From Mucor racemosus (taxonomy: Eukaryota > Mucoromycota > Mucoromycetes > Mucorales > Mucoraceae): a DNA stretch of 64,000 nt. The position numbers and the translations under genes are program-made. Shown piece after piece: positions 39,049-49,910 of the stretch; positions within the stretch are counted from its first letter, which is position 1; each line of letters starts with the position of its first letter. The notes under the pieces were generated by a model that ran no database searches, was not told the DNA's origin, and saw only the letters and a program-made list of their open reading frames with translations. Location of the stretch: assembly GCA_027405735.1 (NCBI GenBank), contig JAPEHQ010000011.1, positions 1,364,001 through 1,428,000 on the forward strand, given 5' to 3'.

Positions 39049-40102
39049 TGCTACCAACTATCAAAGGTACACCATAATTATTACTTATTAGCTTGTTATT
39101 AATAACTGATTTTACTAATAAATCAATTTTTATATGTCAAAAGTAAGTTTGTTCTGGTAAAGCATTGAATAGATTGGCTTGGGACAAAGAGGGTAAAAAG
39201 GCGGCAATAGGTCCCAGTGATGGCCATGTTTATGTTTGTGACATTGGAGAGGTAAGACCAAAACTTAATGTAAATTACCTCTAACGTAATAATTATCAAG
39301 TAAGACTACATTATCATCAAATAAACTACCACACAATATTAACATGTATAAATATTTACACTAATAAGCTTGAATCAAGTGGGTACAGCACCATTAATCC
39401 TTGAAAAATTTCAGAAGTATTATAAAATCTCTTATCTTTAAGACTTACAAGGCTTATAAGCGGAATATTAATTTAGAGAATTATTTTTGTCCAGATCATC
39501 AATTTTGACATTTTTTTAATTTTTTTTTTCTGATTTTGCATATCTAGAGTTAATTATACTACCAATTATACAAACAAAAAGTATACACATATACAACATT
39601 TAGCGCTCTATTTGCTCAATAAAAAATAACCAACATTTTTATTGCAAAATATTACATGAAAATCCTTTAATCAAAAATCCGTTTTTGGGACAAAAGTACA
39701 AAGTTTCATTACTTAACTTTTAATATTAAGCTTTTATAAAATGTGTATTAGTCATGGCTACAATTTTCTCTAACAATGTAGTATATTTAAACGTTGATTT
39801 TGGTATCAAAATTTGATTTTTCCGTTTTTTGATGAAAATCATGAGTGTTGGTAAGGGTAAAATGAGCCCCGAAAAATGTCTGCTACAAAAACTGAATTTT
39901 CAGACTGCAGATGGTTAAATATAAGAAAAAGTTGAAAAAAAAACACTTTTTTTATTAAAAGCTTAGGTATACCGTAGTATAAGAGACTTAGCCGTTCAAT
40001 CTTGCTATGCTCAATTACGGCGTCGCTCTACGGGCTCGTTTTTGCAATTTTTTAATGAATCTATGATATGACAGGCGGTTTTTCTGGTAGAAAATGCATG
40101 TT
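39049..40102 (+). repeat. Repeat unit X, flanking copy (carries WD40-like exon fragment)
   Basis: About 1.05 kb, highly similar to the start of the right foldback arm (44520-45571) and, in reverse complement, to about 41735-42700. It contains a 30-codon WD40-like fragment (39162-39251) followed by a GTAAG splice donor, then intron-like AT-rich DNA. The similarity stops at 40102, where the terminal sequence of the foldback element begins. Confidence 0.85.
39162..39251 (+). pseudogene. Captured WD40-repeat exon fragment, copy A
   Basis: The frame reads ALNRLAWDKEGKKAAIG, then PSDGHVYV and CDIGE, and ends at an intact GTAAGA donor. The pattern (hydrophobic-W-D/K..G..AA.G.SDG.VY.YDIGE) is one WD40 blade. 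From memory the nearest family is the C-terminal end of a dynein intermediate chain. Related copies occur at 44630-44719 (+) and 42584-42682 (-). Isolated from any gene, it looks like a piece of host gene carried by a mobile element. Confidence 0.6.
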
Positions 40103-40663
40103 TATTAGGGCTGACCTGTGCTGCACAAGATGATTTCGTTGTGCCCAGGTGCGCTGCGCACTATAGCCTGGGCTGTTGTGCCCACTGAATATGGTTAAAA
40201 AGATAACAGTATGCACATGGGCACAACAAAAGAAACTGCACACGAGTACAGCTCTAACCCTGTATGTGCAGAATTATAGATTCTGTTCATGTTGTGCATA
40301 ACATTAATTAATCCCATGTGTGTATAATAAGAAATCTGACCATGAGCATAATGAGCTGATTGTATGGGCACAAATTGGTCTGTAAATGAGCATCGCGCCG
40401 TTCTCAAAATTCCATTGCATTTTTTTTTACTGGAATGGGTTTTTTAAATTACATTTGTTTTTATTAATATAAATTATAGACAATACAATTCAATACGTAG
40501 TTGATGTAGAGCTATACATGCAAGAACCAATATATTTACGATTATCATCATTTGTAAATATGTTTATAGGTATGATGTTTACAGCAGCAATGGTTTTTGC
40601 TCCAGCATAAACTTAAATAACACTTACTGCTTAAATTATATGCAAACCAAATCTAATATTATA

Positions 40664-41059
40664 TGATATATCAGAAGTTTACCCAGATGATGTAGAAATC
40701 CAAGAACAACTATTGAAATCCGACATGGCATGACATTTAGTAACTCATACTAAATGTCATACATAACCACTAACATTAACAGCGACAATCAGAAACCTTC
40801 AGGAACACTTGGCAACAATGAAACATGAGCAATCCTACATCTTATCCAAATGATACAATCACAGATTCCCAATTCCACAAATTCCAATGTATATGATTTG
40901 TTCCCAAATCATATCAAGTACCTCAATACCCGGCAATTCATTAATAATACTAATAATAATATAACTATTTAGAAAGCATATAAATACGAAGCATCAATGA
41001 ATTAATAAAATGTATCTTTTAGCAGAGTATTTTTATATTAGTATTTTTTGATATAACAC
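40664..41059. mobile_element. 396-bp insertion with TATA flanks and a 13-bp hairpin
   Basis: The right arm lacks this segment. At the matching place it reads AATATTATAGATGTTACG, whereas here TATA occurs at both sides (40660-40663 and 41060-41063), as a 4-bp (or TA) duplication would. Inside is a perfect inverted repeat ATGACATTTAGTA (40730-40742) against 40748-40760 with a 5-nt loop. There is no frame, and no clear TIR at the ends. Confidence 0.6.
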
Positions 41060-42583
41060 TATAGATGTTACTTTATCACTCATAAAATTTAAACAAATTA
41101 ATCTTCTTTAAACTTACTATTTTAGTTTACGATTGTCAGCTGTAAAAAGATTTGTTTCAAGTATACAGTAGCTACGATCGAAATTATAGTTATTAGACAA
41201 AACATTAGATTATTCTTTTTTTTTGTTTCTATTATTATATCATCTGAAATTTTATCACTTTTCTGGAACATTTCGTGGGTTTGTAACTAGTTTTACCTTT
41301 TCATTGAGTAGATATAAATATCATTGCCTTCGATTTGATCTGGTAATCAAGAAATAATACGTCCAACAATGCAGTAGTAAATAATGATATTTGATCTTAG
41401 ATTGCGGTTAAATGAAAATATCAGCCTCTAATATAACGACTGATATTTATATGAAAAACTTTAGTCCCTCATGTTAGCATGCGTATTCAGATAAAAGAAA
41501 AGAATACCAGCTTGATAGTCTAATATGCCTCATCAAACGGTAAATATCTCCTTGGAATATGAAAGCAAAAAGAGGGAAACAACACACGTAGAAAAGGATT
41601 CTCAAGGCTTTATATTATTTAGCACAATTAAAACCATACTAAGTTGCCCATTTCAGCCAACAATGTGAAAGCAGTATTACAGCGCATCAACCCATAAAAT
41701 AAACAAAATAGGCAATATCTGTTATCATTGAAACATGCATTTTTTACGAGAAAAACCGGCTGTCATATTATAGATTCATTAAAAATTGCAAAAGTAACCC
41801 CATAGAGCAACGCCGTAATTGAGCATCGCAAGATTGAATGGCTAATTCTCTTATTATACTATGGTATATATCTAAGTTTTAAATAAAAAAGCGATTTATT
41901 TTAAACTTTTCTTATATTTAACCACGTACGGTCTGAAAATTCAGACTTTGTAGGGGACATTTTTCGGGGCTCATTTTATCCTTACTAACACTCATGATTT
42001 TCATCAAAAAACGGAAAAATCAAATTTTGATACCAAAATCAACGTTTAAATATACTACATTGTTAGAGAAAATTGTAGTTATAACTAATACACATTTTAT
42101 AAAAGCTTAATATTAAAAGTTAAGTAATGAAACTTTGTACTTTTGTCCCAAAAACGGATTTTTGATTAAAGGATTTTCATGTAATATTTTGCAATAAAAA
42201 TGTTGGTTATTTTTTATTGAGCAAATAGAGCGCTAAATGTTGTATATGTGTATACTTTTTGTTTGTATAATTGGTAGTATAATTAACTCTAGATATGCAA
42301 AATCAGAAAAAAAAAATTAAAAAGTGTCAAAATTGATGATCTGGACAAAAATAATTCTCTAAATTAATATTCCGCTTATAAGCCTTGTAAGTCTTAAAAA
42401 TAAGAGATTTTATAATACTTGAAAACTTTTTCAAGAATTTACGATGCTGTATCCACTTGATTCAAGCTTATTGCTGTAAATATTTATACATGTTAATATT
42501 GTTCGGTAGCTTATTTGATGATAATGTAGTCTTACTTGATAATTATTACGTTATGGGTAAATTACATTAAGTTTTAGTCTTAC

Positions 42584-42682
42584 CTCTCCAATGTCATAAA
42601 CATAAACATGGCCAGCACTGGAACCTATTATTATTGCCGCCTTTCTGCCTTCTTCTTTGTCCCAAGTCAATGTATTCAATGC
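42584..42682 (-). pseudogene. Captured WD40-repeat exon fragment, copy B (left arm)
   Basis: The minus-strand frame starts ALNTLTWDKEEGRKAA, has a triple ATA (Ile) expansion, then GSSAGHVYVYDIGE and a GTAAGA donor. The GSS..GHVYVYDIGE stretch looks closest to an ancestral WD40 blade of the three copies. Confidence 0.6.
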
Positions 42683-42700
42683 TTTATTAGAACCAACTTA

Positions 42701-43654
42701 ATAAGTAATTACAAATGGTTCCTCGGTATTTGCAATCGAATTTCATAAATTAAATTCACTGGTTCTATCCACAGTAGTATCAAACGTATCATCAACCCGC
42801 CTTATAATAAATGTCAATCTAAAGTCAGAAACACCCCACTGTCATTGTTTTAAGCTATGGAAAGCTTGATTTTAATAATACAGCAATTAAATAAAAAACA
42901 AGACGATAATAGCATATGGTGAGTATTTAATATCTAAGTTTAATAAACTATACTATTAAACCCTTTTAAAAATCCTGAGGCAAATACAACGCCTTGGACC
43001 TGCAATTTCTATCCATCAAAGTGTTTAATTTTTACTACACAATAAATGCACCTTTTATCAATCTTGACATCGATGTACATTGGGTATCAGTTTTTACCAG
43101 TTGTGTTATCTCTGATTCATTAATATTTAGTCATATCAAACAATGATGATTTGTAGCATTGCAAAAAAAAACAATGAACGCTTCAAGAGTTTTCTGCATA
43201 TCAAATTATGTGATTTGGTAGCAATGATTGTACTGAACTATGCTTTTTGAGCCTATTGATGTTGATCAGAATAATTAATAATACTTTCATTCAAAGGTAA
43301 GCTTTGCTTTATACATTTACATTTACCCATTCAGTAAACGACATTGCATTTATTATCCGTTATATCAATCAACCTACTTCATTTTGATTCGATACATTTG
43401 AGATTAGACGACCCCTTTTAATAATTTTGCATACCATGAGCTAAATGGACCGTTATTATAGATACGCTAATATCCTAATAATCAAGGATGGTGAGCTAAC
43501 TCTAATGGACGAACGAGTCGATTAGCAATATAAACAAAATATTAAAATCAAATATAGCAATTGAATGAGAAAGAGATGATAAACCATGTAAATTAGCATA
43601 ATTGAATTATTTCAAGCGTTTTGAACTGAATATGCCTTTACTTTTGACCTATAA
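42701..43654. other. Spacer between the arms, left part
   Basis: About 950 bp of AT-rich unique sequence with no long frame and no recognised element. Confidence 0.5.
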
Positions 43655-44601
43655 AAATTGATTTATTAGTAAAATCAATTAACAAGTAATGATTATGGTG
43701 TATCTTTGATAGTTAGTAATGGTATACAAGACAACATCTTGTTTTCCTCTTCTTGGCTGTCGGTCATTAGACAGAAACAAATATTTTTTAAAAAAAACTA
43801 AATAGATTAAGATGAGTTTATTTATTCATTCAAATCCAGTCAATATTATGCATACTTTTATAATCACCGATTTTTTCTAGGTAGACACTACGGCCTAACT
43901 ATGCTTCCCATGGGCATAATGATCTGCACAGATGGGCAGAATAAAAAATCTGTGCAAATCAGGCAGCCCAGATGAGCAGAGTAATGAGATCAAGGTTTTT
44001 TAGTCAATTTATCAAAGTATATCAATCATATTATAATTAATAATGAAGATAATTTGAATAGTTTAAAACAGATGTGAGTTACTCTGATTCAATAGAATTG
44101 CCTTATTGACCAGATATATCAATTTGAAATTTGGGGTTTGAAAGAATTCTGCCCATGTTCTTCTTTCGGGGACCAAATGGGAACAACGACAGCAACCTGT
44201 TTGGTAACACTAAAAGTATTTATGCCTTTGCAAATTTCTGTTTGTAATACACAAAATCTTTTTTCTTTCCTACTCCTCTTTCCTCAGCTCTTTTATTTAT
44301 GTTTAAAACTATTATGACAAAAAGACTAATATTTTTTCATAAACTGAAATCAATATCTACCTGGAGAAAACTGGTGATTATAAAATTATTTATAGCATTA
44401 ATTTGATTTAAATGAATGAATAAACTCATGTTAGTCTATTTAGTCTTTAAAAAGCATTTATTTCTATTTAGTGGCTAACAGCTAAGAAGAGGAAAACAAG
44501 ATGTTGTCTTGTATATCACTACCAATTATGAAAGGTACACCATAACTATTACTTATTACCTTGTTATTAATAACTGATTTTACTAATAAATCAATTTTTA
44601 T
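43655..44601. repeat. Inner palindrome with CACTACGGCC-starting loop
   Basis: 43655-43885 is an imperfect reverse complement of about 44360-44601 (shared words CAAGACAACATCTTGTTTTCC, AGTAAAATCAATT, AGGTAGA). The loop, 43886-44359, begins with CACTACGGCC, the same 10 bp found inverted at the right end of the foldback element (53743-53752), followed by GGGCA/CTGCACA words. The loop may be a separate small insertion or a rearranged end. Confidence 0.65.
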
Positions 44602-44605
44602 ATGT

Positions 44606-46699
44606 CAAAAGTAAGTTTGTTCTGGTAAAGCATTGAATAGATTGGCTTGGGACAAAGAGTGCAGAAAGGCGGCAATAGGTCCCAGTGATGGCCATGTTTA
44701 TGCTCATGATGTTGGAGGCGTAAGACTAAAACTTAATGTAAATTACCTCTAGCGCATTAATCATCAAGTAAGACTACATTATCATCAAATAAACTACCAC
44801 ACAATATTAACATGTATAAATATTTACACTAATAAGCTTGAATCAAGTGGGTACAGCACCATTAATCCTTGAAAAATTTCAGAAGTATTATAAAATCTCT
44901 TATTTTTAAGACTTACAAGGCTTATAAGCGGAATATTAATTTAGAGAATTATTTTTGTCCAGATCATCAATTTTGACACTTTTTAATTTTTTTTTTCTGA
45001 TTTTGCATATCTAGAGTTAATTATACTACCAATTATACAAACAAAAAGTATACACATATACAACATTTAGCGCTCTATTTGCTCAATAAAAAATAACCAA
45101 CATTTTTATTGCAAAATATTACATGAAAATCCTTTAATCAAAAATCCGTTTTTGGGACAAAAGTACAAAGTTTCATTACTTAACTTTTAATATTAAGCTT
45201 TTATAAAATGTGTATTAGTTATAACTACAATTTTCTCTAACAATGTAGTATATTTAAACGTTGATTTTGGTATCAAAATTTGATTTTTCCGTTTTTTGAT
45301 GAAAATCATGAGTGTTAGTAAGGATAAAATGAGCCCCGAAAAATGTCCCCTACAAAGTCTGAATTTTCAGACCGTACGTGGTTAAATATAAGAAAAGTTT
45401 AAAATAAATCGCTTTTTTATTTAAAACTTAGATATATACCATAGTATAATAAGAGAATTAGCCATTCAATCTTGCGATGCTCAATTACGGCGTTGCTCTA
45501 TGGGGTTACTTTTGCAATTTTTAATGAATCTATAATATGACAGCCGGTTTTTCTCGTAAAAAATGCATGTTTCAATGATAACAGATATTGCCTATTTTGT
45601 TTATTTTATGGGTTGATGCGCTGTAATACTGCTTTCACATTGTTGGCTGAAATGGGCAACTTAGTATGGTTTTAATTGTGCTAAATAATATAAAGCCTTG
45701 AGAATCCTTTTCTACGTGTGTTGTTTCCCTCTTTTTGCTTTCATATTCCAAGGAGATATTTACCGTTTGATGAGGCATATTAGACTATCAAGCTGGTATT
45801 CTTTTCTTTTATCTGAATACGCATGCTAACATGAGGGACTAAAGTTTTTCATATAAATATCAGTCGTTATATTAGAGGCTGATATTTTCATTTAACCGCA
45901 ATCTAAGATCAAATATCATTATTTACTACTGCATTGTTGGACGTATTATTTCTTGATTACCAGATCAAATCGAAGGCAATGATATTTATATCTACTCAAT
46001 GAAAAGGTAAAACTAGTTACAAACCCACGAAATGTTCCAGAAAAGTGATAAAATTTCAGATGATATAATAATAGAAACAAAAAAAAAGAATAATCTAATG
46101 TTTTGTCTAATAACTATAATTTCGATCGTAGCTACTGTATACTTGAAACAAATCTTTTTACAGCTGACAATCGTAAACTAAAATAGTAAGTTTAAAGAAG
46201 ATTAATTTGTTTAAATTTTATGAGTGATAACGTAACATCTATAATATTAGATTTAGTTTGCATTTAATTTAAGCAGTAAGTGTTATTTAAGTTTATGCTG
46301 GAGCAAAAACCATTGTTGCTGTAAGCATTATAGCTATATATAAACATATTCACAAATGATAATAATCGTAAATATATTGGTTCTTGCATGCATTGCTCTA
46401 CATTAACAACATATTGAATCATTGAATTGTATTGTCTATAATATATATTAATAAAAACAAATATAATTTAAAAACCCACTCCAGTAAAAAAAATACAATG
46501 AAATTTTGAAAACGGCACGATGCTCATTTACAGACCAATTTGTGCCCATACGATCAGCTCATTATGCTTATGGTCAGATTTTATGATTATCTGATGCACA
46601 AATAGGGATAATGATATGCTTATGGGCAATTCCACTATTATGCAAACAGGGGGTTAATGTTATGTGTGCACACGGACAGAATCTATAATTCTGCACATA
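44606..46699. repeat. Right arm of large inverted repeat (inner part)
   Basis: An inverted copy of the left arm. It holds unit X (to about 45571), unit Y' and the first part of terminal region E', where it is interrupted at a TA by the Tc1/mariner-like element. The arm resumes at 53590. Confidence 0.85.
44630..44719 (+). pseudogene. Captured WD40-repeat exon fragment, copy C (right arm)
   Basis: 30 codons: ALNRLAWDKECRKAAIG, PSDGHVYA, HDVGG, then a GTAAGA donor. It is more altered at the end than copies A and B (GAG to GGC before the donor). Confidence 0.55.
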
Positions 46700-46858
46700 A
46701 CGTGCCACCAGCTTTAAATCTGTGTAAACTTTAATTTTGTTTCAATTTTTATTTATTTTGGAACTCCGCCATTTCAATATATATATTTTTTTTGGAGGCA
46801 TCTCATGGCAGATAATGTAGCTCATTTGTTATTTGAGAGATTGAGAAGTATAATAAGT

Positions 46859-47164
46859 TTAAACAAACATTTTATTTTTATAACAAATCTTTAGGAATTC
46901 TAAATTTTCTGTGAGATAAATATTTTTTTTGACAAATTTCTTAACTTCTTGGACAACTTCTCTACATTTGCTATAAGCTTCGATGTAGTCCATCGACCTT
47001 CTGAAATAATGTCTGATTTGAGTCAGGTTACCAGAGGTATCCAGAAAAGAATGGATGTTTTTCTCCAGAGACTTGAATGTATAGTCACATCGCAAACGAG
47101 CTTCCCTCTTGGCAGCACCACAGTACATTTTGATCCAATTGCATTCGCAATGGTATTTTGGGTA
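46859..47164 (-). pseudogene. DDE transposase C-terminal remnant
   Basis: The open frame runs from just after a TGA at 47165-47167 to the stop at 46859. It begins YPKYHCECNWIKMYCGAAKR and continues LRCDYTFKSLEKN, FLDTSGNLTQIRHYFRRSMDYIEAYS. This resembles the end of Tc1/mariner-related transposases, in which the last catalytic Glu sits in an (E/P)xN(F/W)IE-x-(Y/F)W motif. Here the Glu position is Lys (NWIK), and the Trp after MY is Cys, so it should be inactive. The 5' part of the gene is missing: the LTR element is inserted 40 bp upstream. Family assignment is from memory of motif shape and is moderate. Confidence 0.5.
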
Positions 47165-47198
47165 TCAGTAAAATGATTTTATAATAAAAATAACTATT

Positions 47199-47203
47199 AA
47201 AGT
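47199..47203. repeat. Target site duplication of the LTR element (left)
   Basis: AAAGT directly precedes the left LTR and recurs exactly at 53186-53190 after the right LTR, the 5-bp duplication expected from a Ty3-type integrase. Confidence 0.9.
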
Positions 47204-47559
47204 TGCTACAAAAACGTAATTATAAAAAAGCGATGGGAAATACAATTATAACTCTTCTAAGTTTATTAAAGGTATAAAGTAAAGCAACGATTCATCTACT
47301 CGATGGATCGTTGTGGTATTTATATTAAATGTCTAATTCAAATTACTAATGCAGTAATTTGATCTTCTTGGTTTTAAAGCTGATGGGAAAAGGGATCAGC
47401 AATTACTAATTCAGGTTATACAATTATCTATAATTGTTGTTTGTGATTTTAAATTATAGTTAAGTTTCTATATTTCATGATCTTGGTTCTCACACCAGAT
47501 TCATGTTATTCATTACTAATTCAATTTGATGTGTGAAAGACTGCCAGTAGTTCACATCA
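47204..47559 (-). repeat. 3' LTR
   Basis: 356 bp, identical by eye to 52830-53185 at a constant offset of 5626. The sense polypurine candidate GGGGAGCA lies immediately inside at 47560-47567. Confidence 0.95.
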
Positions 47560-47700
47560 TGCTCCCCGGCCAAACACATTGGCAGATGTGTTGACTAGAG
47601 TAATATAAAGAGAGATAGTAAGGGTAAAGGATAAATAGGATATGTATTTATTAGATTGAAATGGATTGATTTTTTTTTTTTTTTGTGTAATAATTTACTA

Positions 47701-49641
47701 TTAAGCTTTGCGACGATTGCTAAGTTTGGATGTTTGTGATACATTGTTACCACGTTTTCGTTTACTAGGGTTGCTAATTGAGTGTTTAGTTTGTATTTGG
47801 GGTTTAGAAGTATTATTTTGTTCTACTAATTTTCGTTTTCTTTCTATGTCAAATGCATTATTTCGTTTTACTTTCTCCCAGTATTTTTTAATAGGAAGAG
47901 GAGAGGAGAAGAAATCTGGAGTTATATAACTATTTTCGCGTTCACCATAACCAGCCCATTTGACCAAATATTCAGTAATACCATCTTTGTTTTTACGATG
48001 ATCACGAATATCCTCAACTTCAAATGTTTCTTCTTCAATTACAGTTTCATCTAAAGAAACAACTTTTAATTCAGAAGGCGTATATTCTCTATGAAGTAGT
48101 TCATTATTTTCATCACGCAGTACGTAATTACCCGCTTGTGTTTTTCTTGCAACGACATAAGGTCCTGCATACAAAGGAGCAAAATTATTTTCACGACCTT
48201 CCTTCAATCTTACCATGACAGGTGTGTCAAAAGGTATATCAATTATATAATGTTTTTCATCAAATTTTTTATTGTATTCTTCTACTAAACGAGTAGTTCT
48301 AGTTTGGATTGCAGGGAATACAATTGAATTCATATATTCAGCTCGCTTTTGGAGTTCAGAAATAGTGAGGGGTTTTCGTCCATTTAGATTGAGATTTTCA
48401 GTGGATCTTTTAGTGCTAACTTGTCGAGCAAACATTAAGCTAAATGGAGTACTTGCAGTACGGTTCTTTATTTTCATGTTTATGGCTAATTGACAAAGTG
48501 CCAAACGATCATCCCAATTTCGGTGATCATTACCACACATTTTTCGTAAGGTTTGCATGATTGTTCGATTTGAATTCTCAACACTGCCATTGGATTGACT
48601 ATAATATGGAGTGGAAAATCGATGTTGTATATTTAATGTTTTTGTAAGGAGACTCATTAGCGTATTAGACCATTCTTTTCCATTATCCGATTGAAAGATA
48701 TTTATGGCCACGCCGTAATCACCAAAAATATTGAGTAAAGTTTGGGCGACAGTAACGCTTGATTTGTTTGGAATAGCACGAGTAATAACGTATCGAGTAC
48801 AGAGATCAATCATGACTAAAATATATATGTTTCCTTTGTCGGTGACAGGTAACGGGCCTATGAGGTCAACCGCTACTCTATCCATCGTTTCATAGCTGAC
48901 AATGCTACGAGCAGGATTGTATCCTTTTCTTGATGTATTATGTAAGGCACATTCACGACAAGACAGAAGAGCCTCTTTAACATCTTTGTAAATAGAGTTC
49001 CAATGTAAACCGTAGTATGTATGTATATGTTTCACACAACTTTCTGTACCAAAATGTCCAATTTCATGAGCATCCTTTATAATTTCAGCTCTATCTTTTT
49101 CTGGAGGACAAACATAATCTGTAATAGCAGATTTAAATTCTTTGCTACTAATTTTCACAGCCAAGATATTTAGGTTTTTATCTTGCGAGTAAACTTTTGT
49201 TTTACGAACAAGCTCACTTTTATTATTTGCTCTTTTCATCAAAATAAACCTTTGTAATCTTTTCATTTGTTTTTGATTTTCTTCTTCAAGTATTTGATCT
49301 TCCTCAATTGGCGGATACAACCGAGATAATGCATCACTTAACACATTATCTATGCCTTTTACATGAGAAATAGTGAAGTTGTATTCACTCAAAATTTCCA
49401 AGTAATTTTGTAAGGTACTATTTAAATTTGTTGAAGTGAACATATATGTCAGTGCAATATGATCAGTTAAAATTTCGAGATTTGGATGACCCCATAATAG
49501 AGATCTAAACTTTTGTAATCCAAATATGATTGCAGCAGTTTCACGACGGTTTGTAGACCAGTTTCGTTCAGCTTGATTTAACGACTTGCTGACGAAACCA
49601 ATATGTTTAATTCGCCCTATATCATCTTTTGATATAGACAA
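47701..49641 (-). CDS. Retrotransposon RNase H (end), integrase and chromodomain
   Basis: A 646-codon open frame. RNase H end: TDHIALTYMF...SHVKGIDNVLSDALSR. Integrase zinc-binding HHCC: HEIGH...CREC. Catalytic core: AVDLIGPLP (Asp), FQSDNGKEW (Asp), QSNGSVENSNRT (Glu), all three acidic residues present. Then a GPY-type segment (PLYAGPYVVARKT) and a chromodomain (EVEDIRDHRKNKDGITEYLV and KWAGYGERENSYI), ending in a basic tail (KRKRGN, NRRKA) that could act as a nuclear signal. The frame's own first ATG is not the real start: coding sequence continues from the upstream frame at a one-base shift in an A run near 49625. Confidence 0.93.
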   Translation of the reverse strand: MSISKDDIGRIKHIGFVSKSLNQAERNWSTNRRETAAIIFGLQKFRSLLWGHPNLEILTDHIALTYMFTSTNLNSTLQNYLEILSEYNFTISHVKGIDNVLSDALSRLYPPIEEDQILEEENQKQMKRLQRFILMKRANNKSELVRKTKVYSQDKNLNILAVKISSKEFKSAITDYVCPPEKDRAEIIKDAHEIGHFGTESCVKHIHTYYGLHWNSIYKDVKEALLSCRECALHNTSRKGYNPARSIVSYETMDRVAVDLIGPLPVTDKGNIYILVMIDLCTRYVITRAIPNKSSVTVAQTLLNIFGDYGVAINIFQSDNGKEWSNTLMSLLTKTLNIQHRFSTPYYSQSNGSVENSNRTIMQTLRKMCGNDHRNWDDRLALCQLAINMKIKNRTASTPFSLMFARQVSTKRSTENLNLNGRKPLTISELQKRAEYMNSIVFPAIQTRTTRLVEEYNKKFDEKHYIIDIPFDTPVMVRLKEGRENNFAPLYAGPYVVARKTQAGNYVLRDENNELLHREYTPSELKVVSLDETVIEEETFEVEDIRDHRKNKDGITEYLVKWAGYGERENSYITPDFFSSPLPIKKYWEKVKRNNAFDIERKRKLVEQNNTSKPQIQTKHSISNPSKRKRGNNVSQTSKLSNRRKA

Positions 49642-49910
49642 GCAGCGATACCGTACAGGCTTGCATCTACTTGAAGGAAGAATTTATTTTCCAACAAAGG
49701 TGAATGGAGTATTTGATTTGATAATAAGATTTGCTTGATTGCATTTAAACGATCAGTGTGTAACTGTGTCCAGTTATTTTTTACATCTTTGTCATTTCTT
49801 AATTGATCGATAGGTGCAGCCACTTTTGATAGCATAGGGCAATAATCTCGTAGATGAGATACAACTCCCATTATACTTTTTACTTGTTTGGCAGTTTTGG
49901 AATTGGCCAA
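49617..49910 (-). CDS. Retrotransposon RT-RNase H connection segment (frame-shifted piece)
   Basis: It carries KQVKSIMGVVSHLRDYCPML, PIDQLRNDK and FFLQVDASLYGIAACLYQK, which are the RT connection and start of RNase H (first catalytic Asp in QVDAS). It is offset by one base from the RT frame upstream (after NWPIPK, in an AAAA run near 49890) and from the RNase H/integrase frame downstream (CAAAAG near 49625). Both look like loss of one A. Confidence 0.85.
   Translation of the reverse strand: MANSKTAKQVKSIMGVVSHLRDYCPMLSKVAAPIDQLRNDKDVKNNWTQLHTDRLNAIKQILLSNQILHSPLLENKFFLQVDASLYGIAACLYQKMI

Larger units (their letters stand above)
40104..42700. repeat. Left arm of large inverted repeat
   Basis: The reverse complement matches 44606-46699 plus 53590-53752 with high identity over about 2.2 kb. 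A 396-bp insertion is present only in this arm. The outer 160 bp holds repeated TGTGCCCA-type words. Confidence 0.85.
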
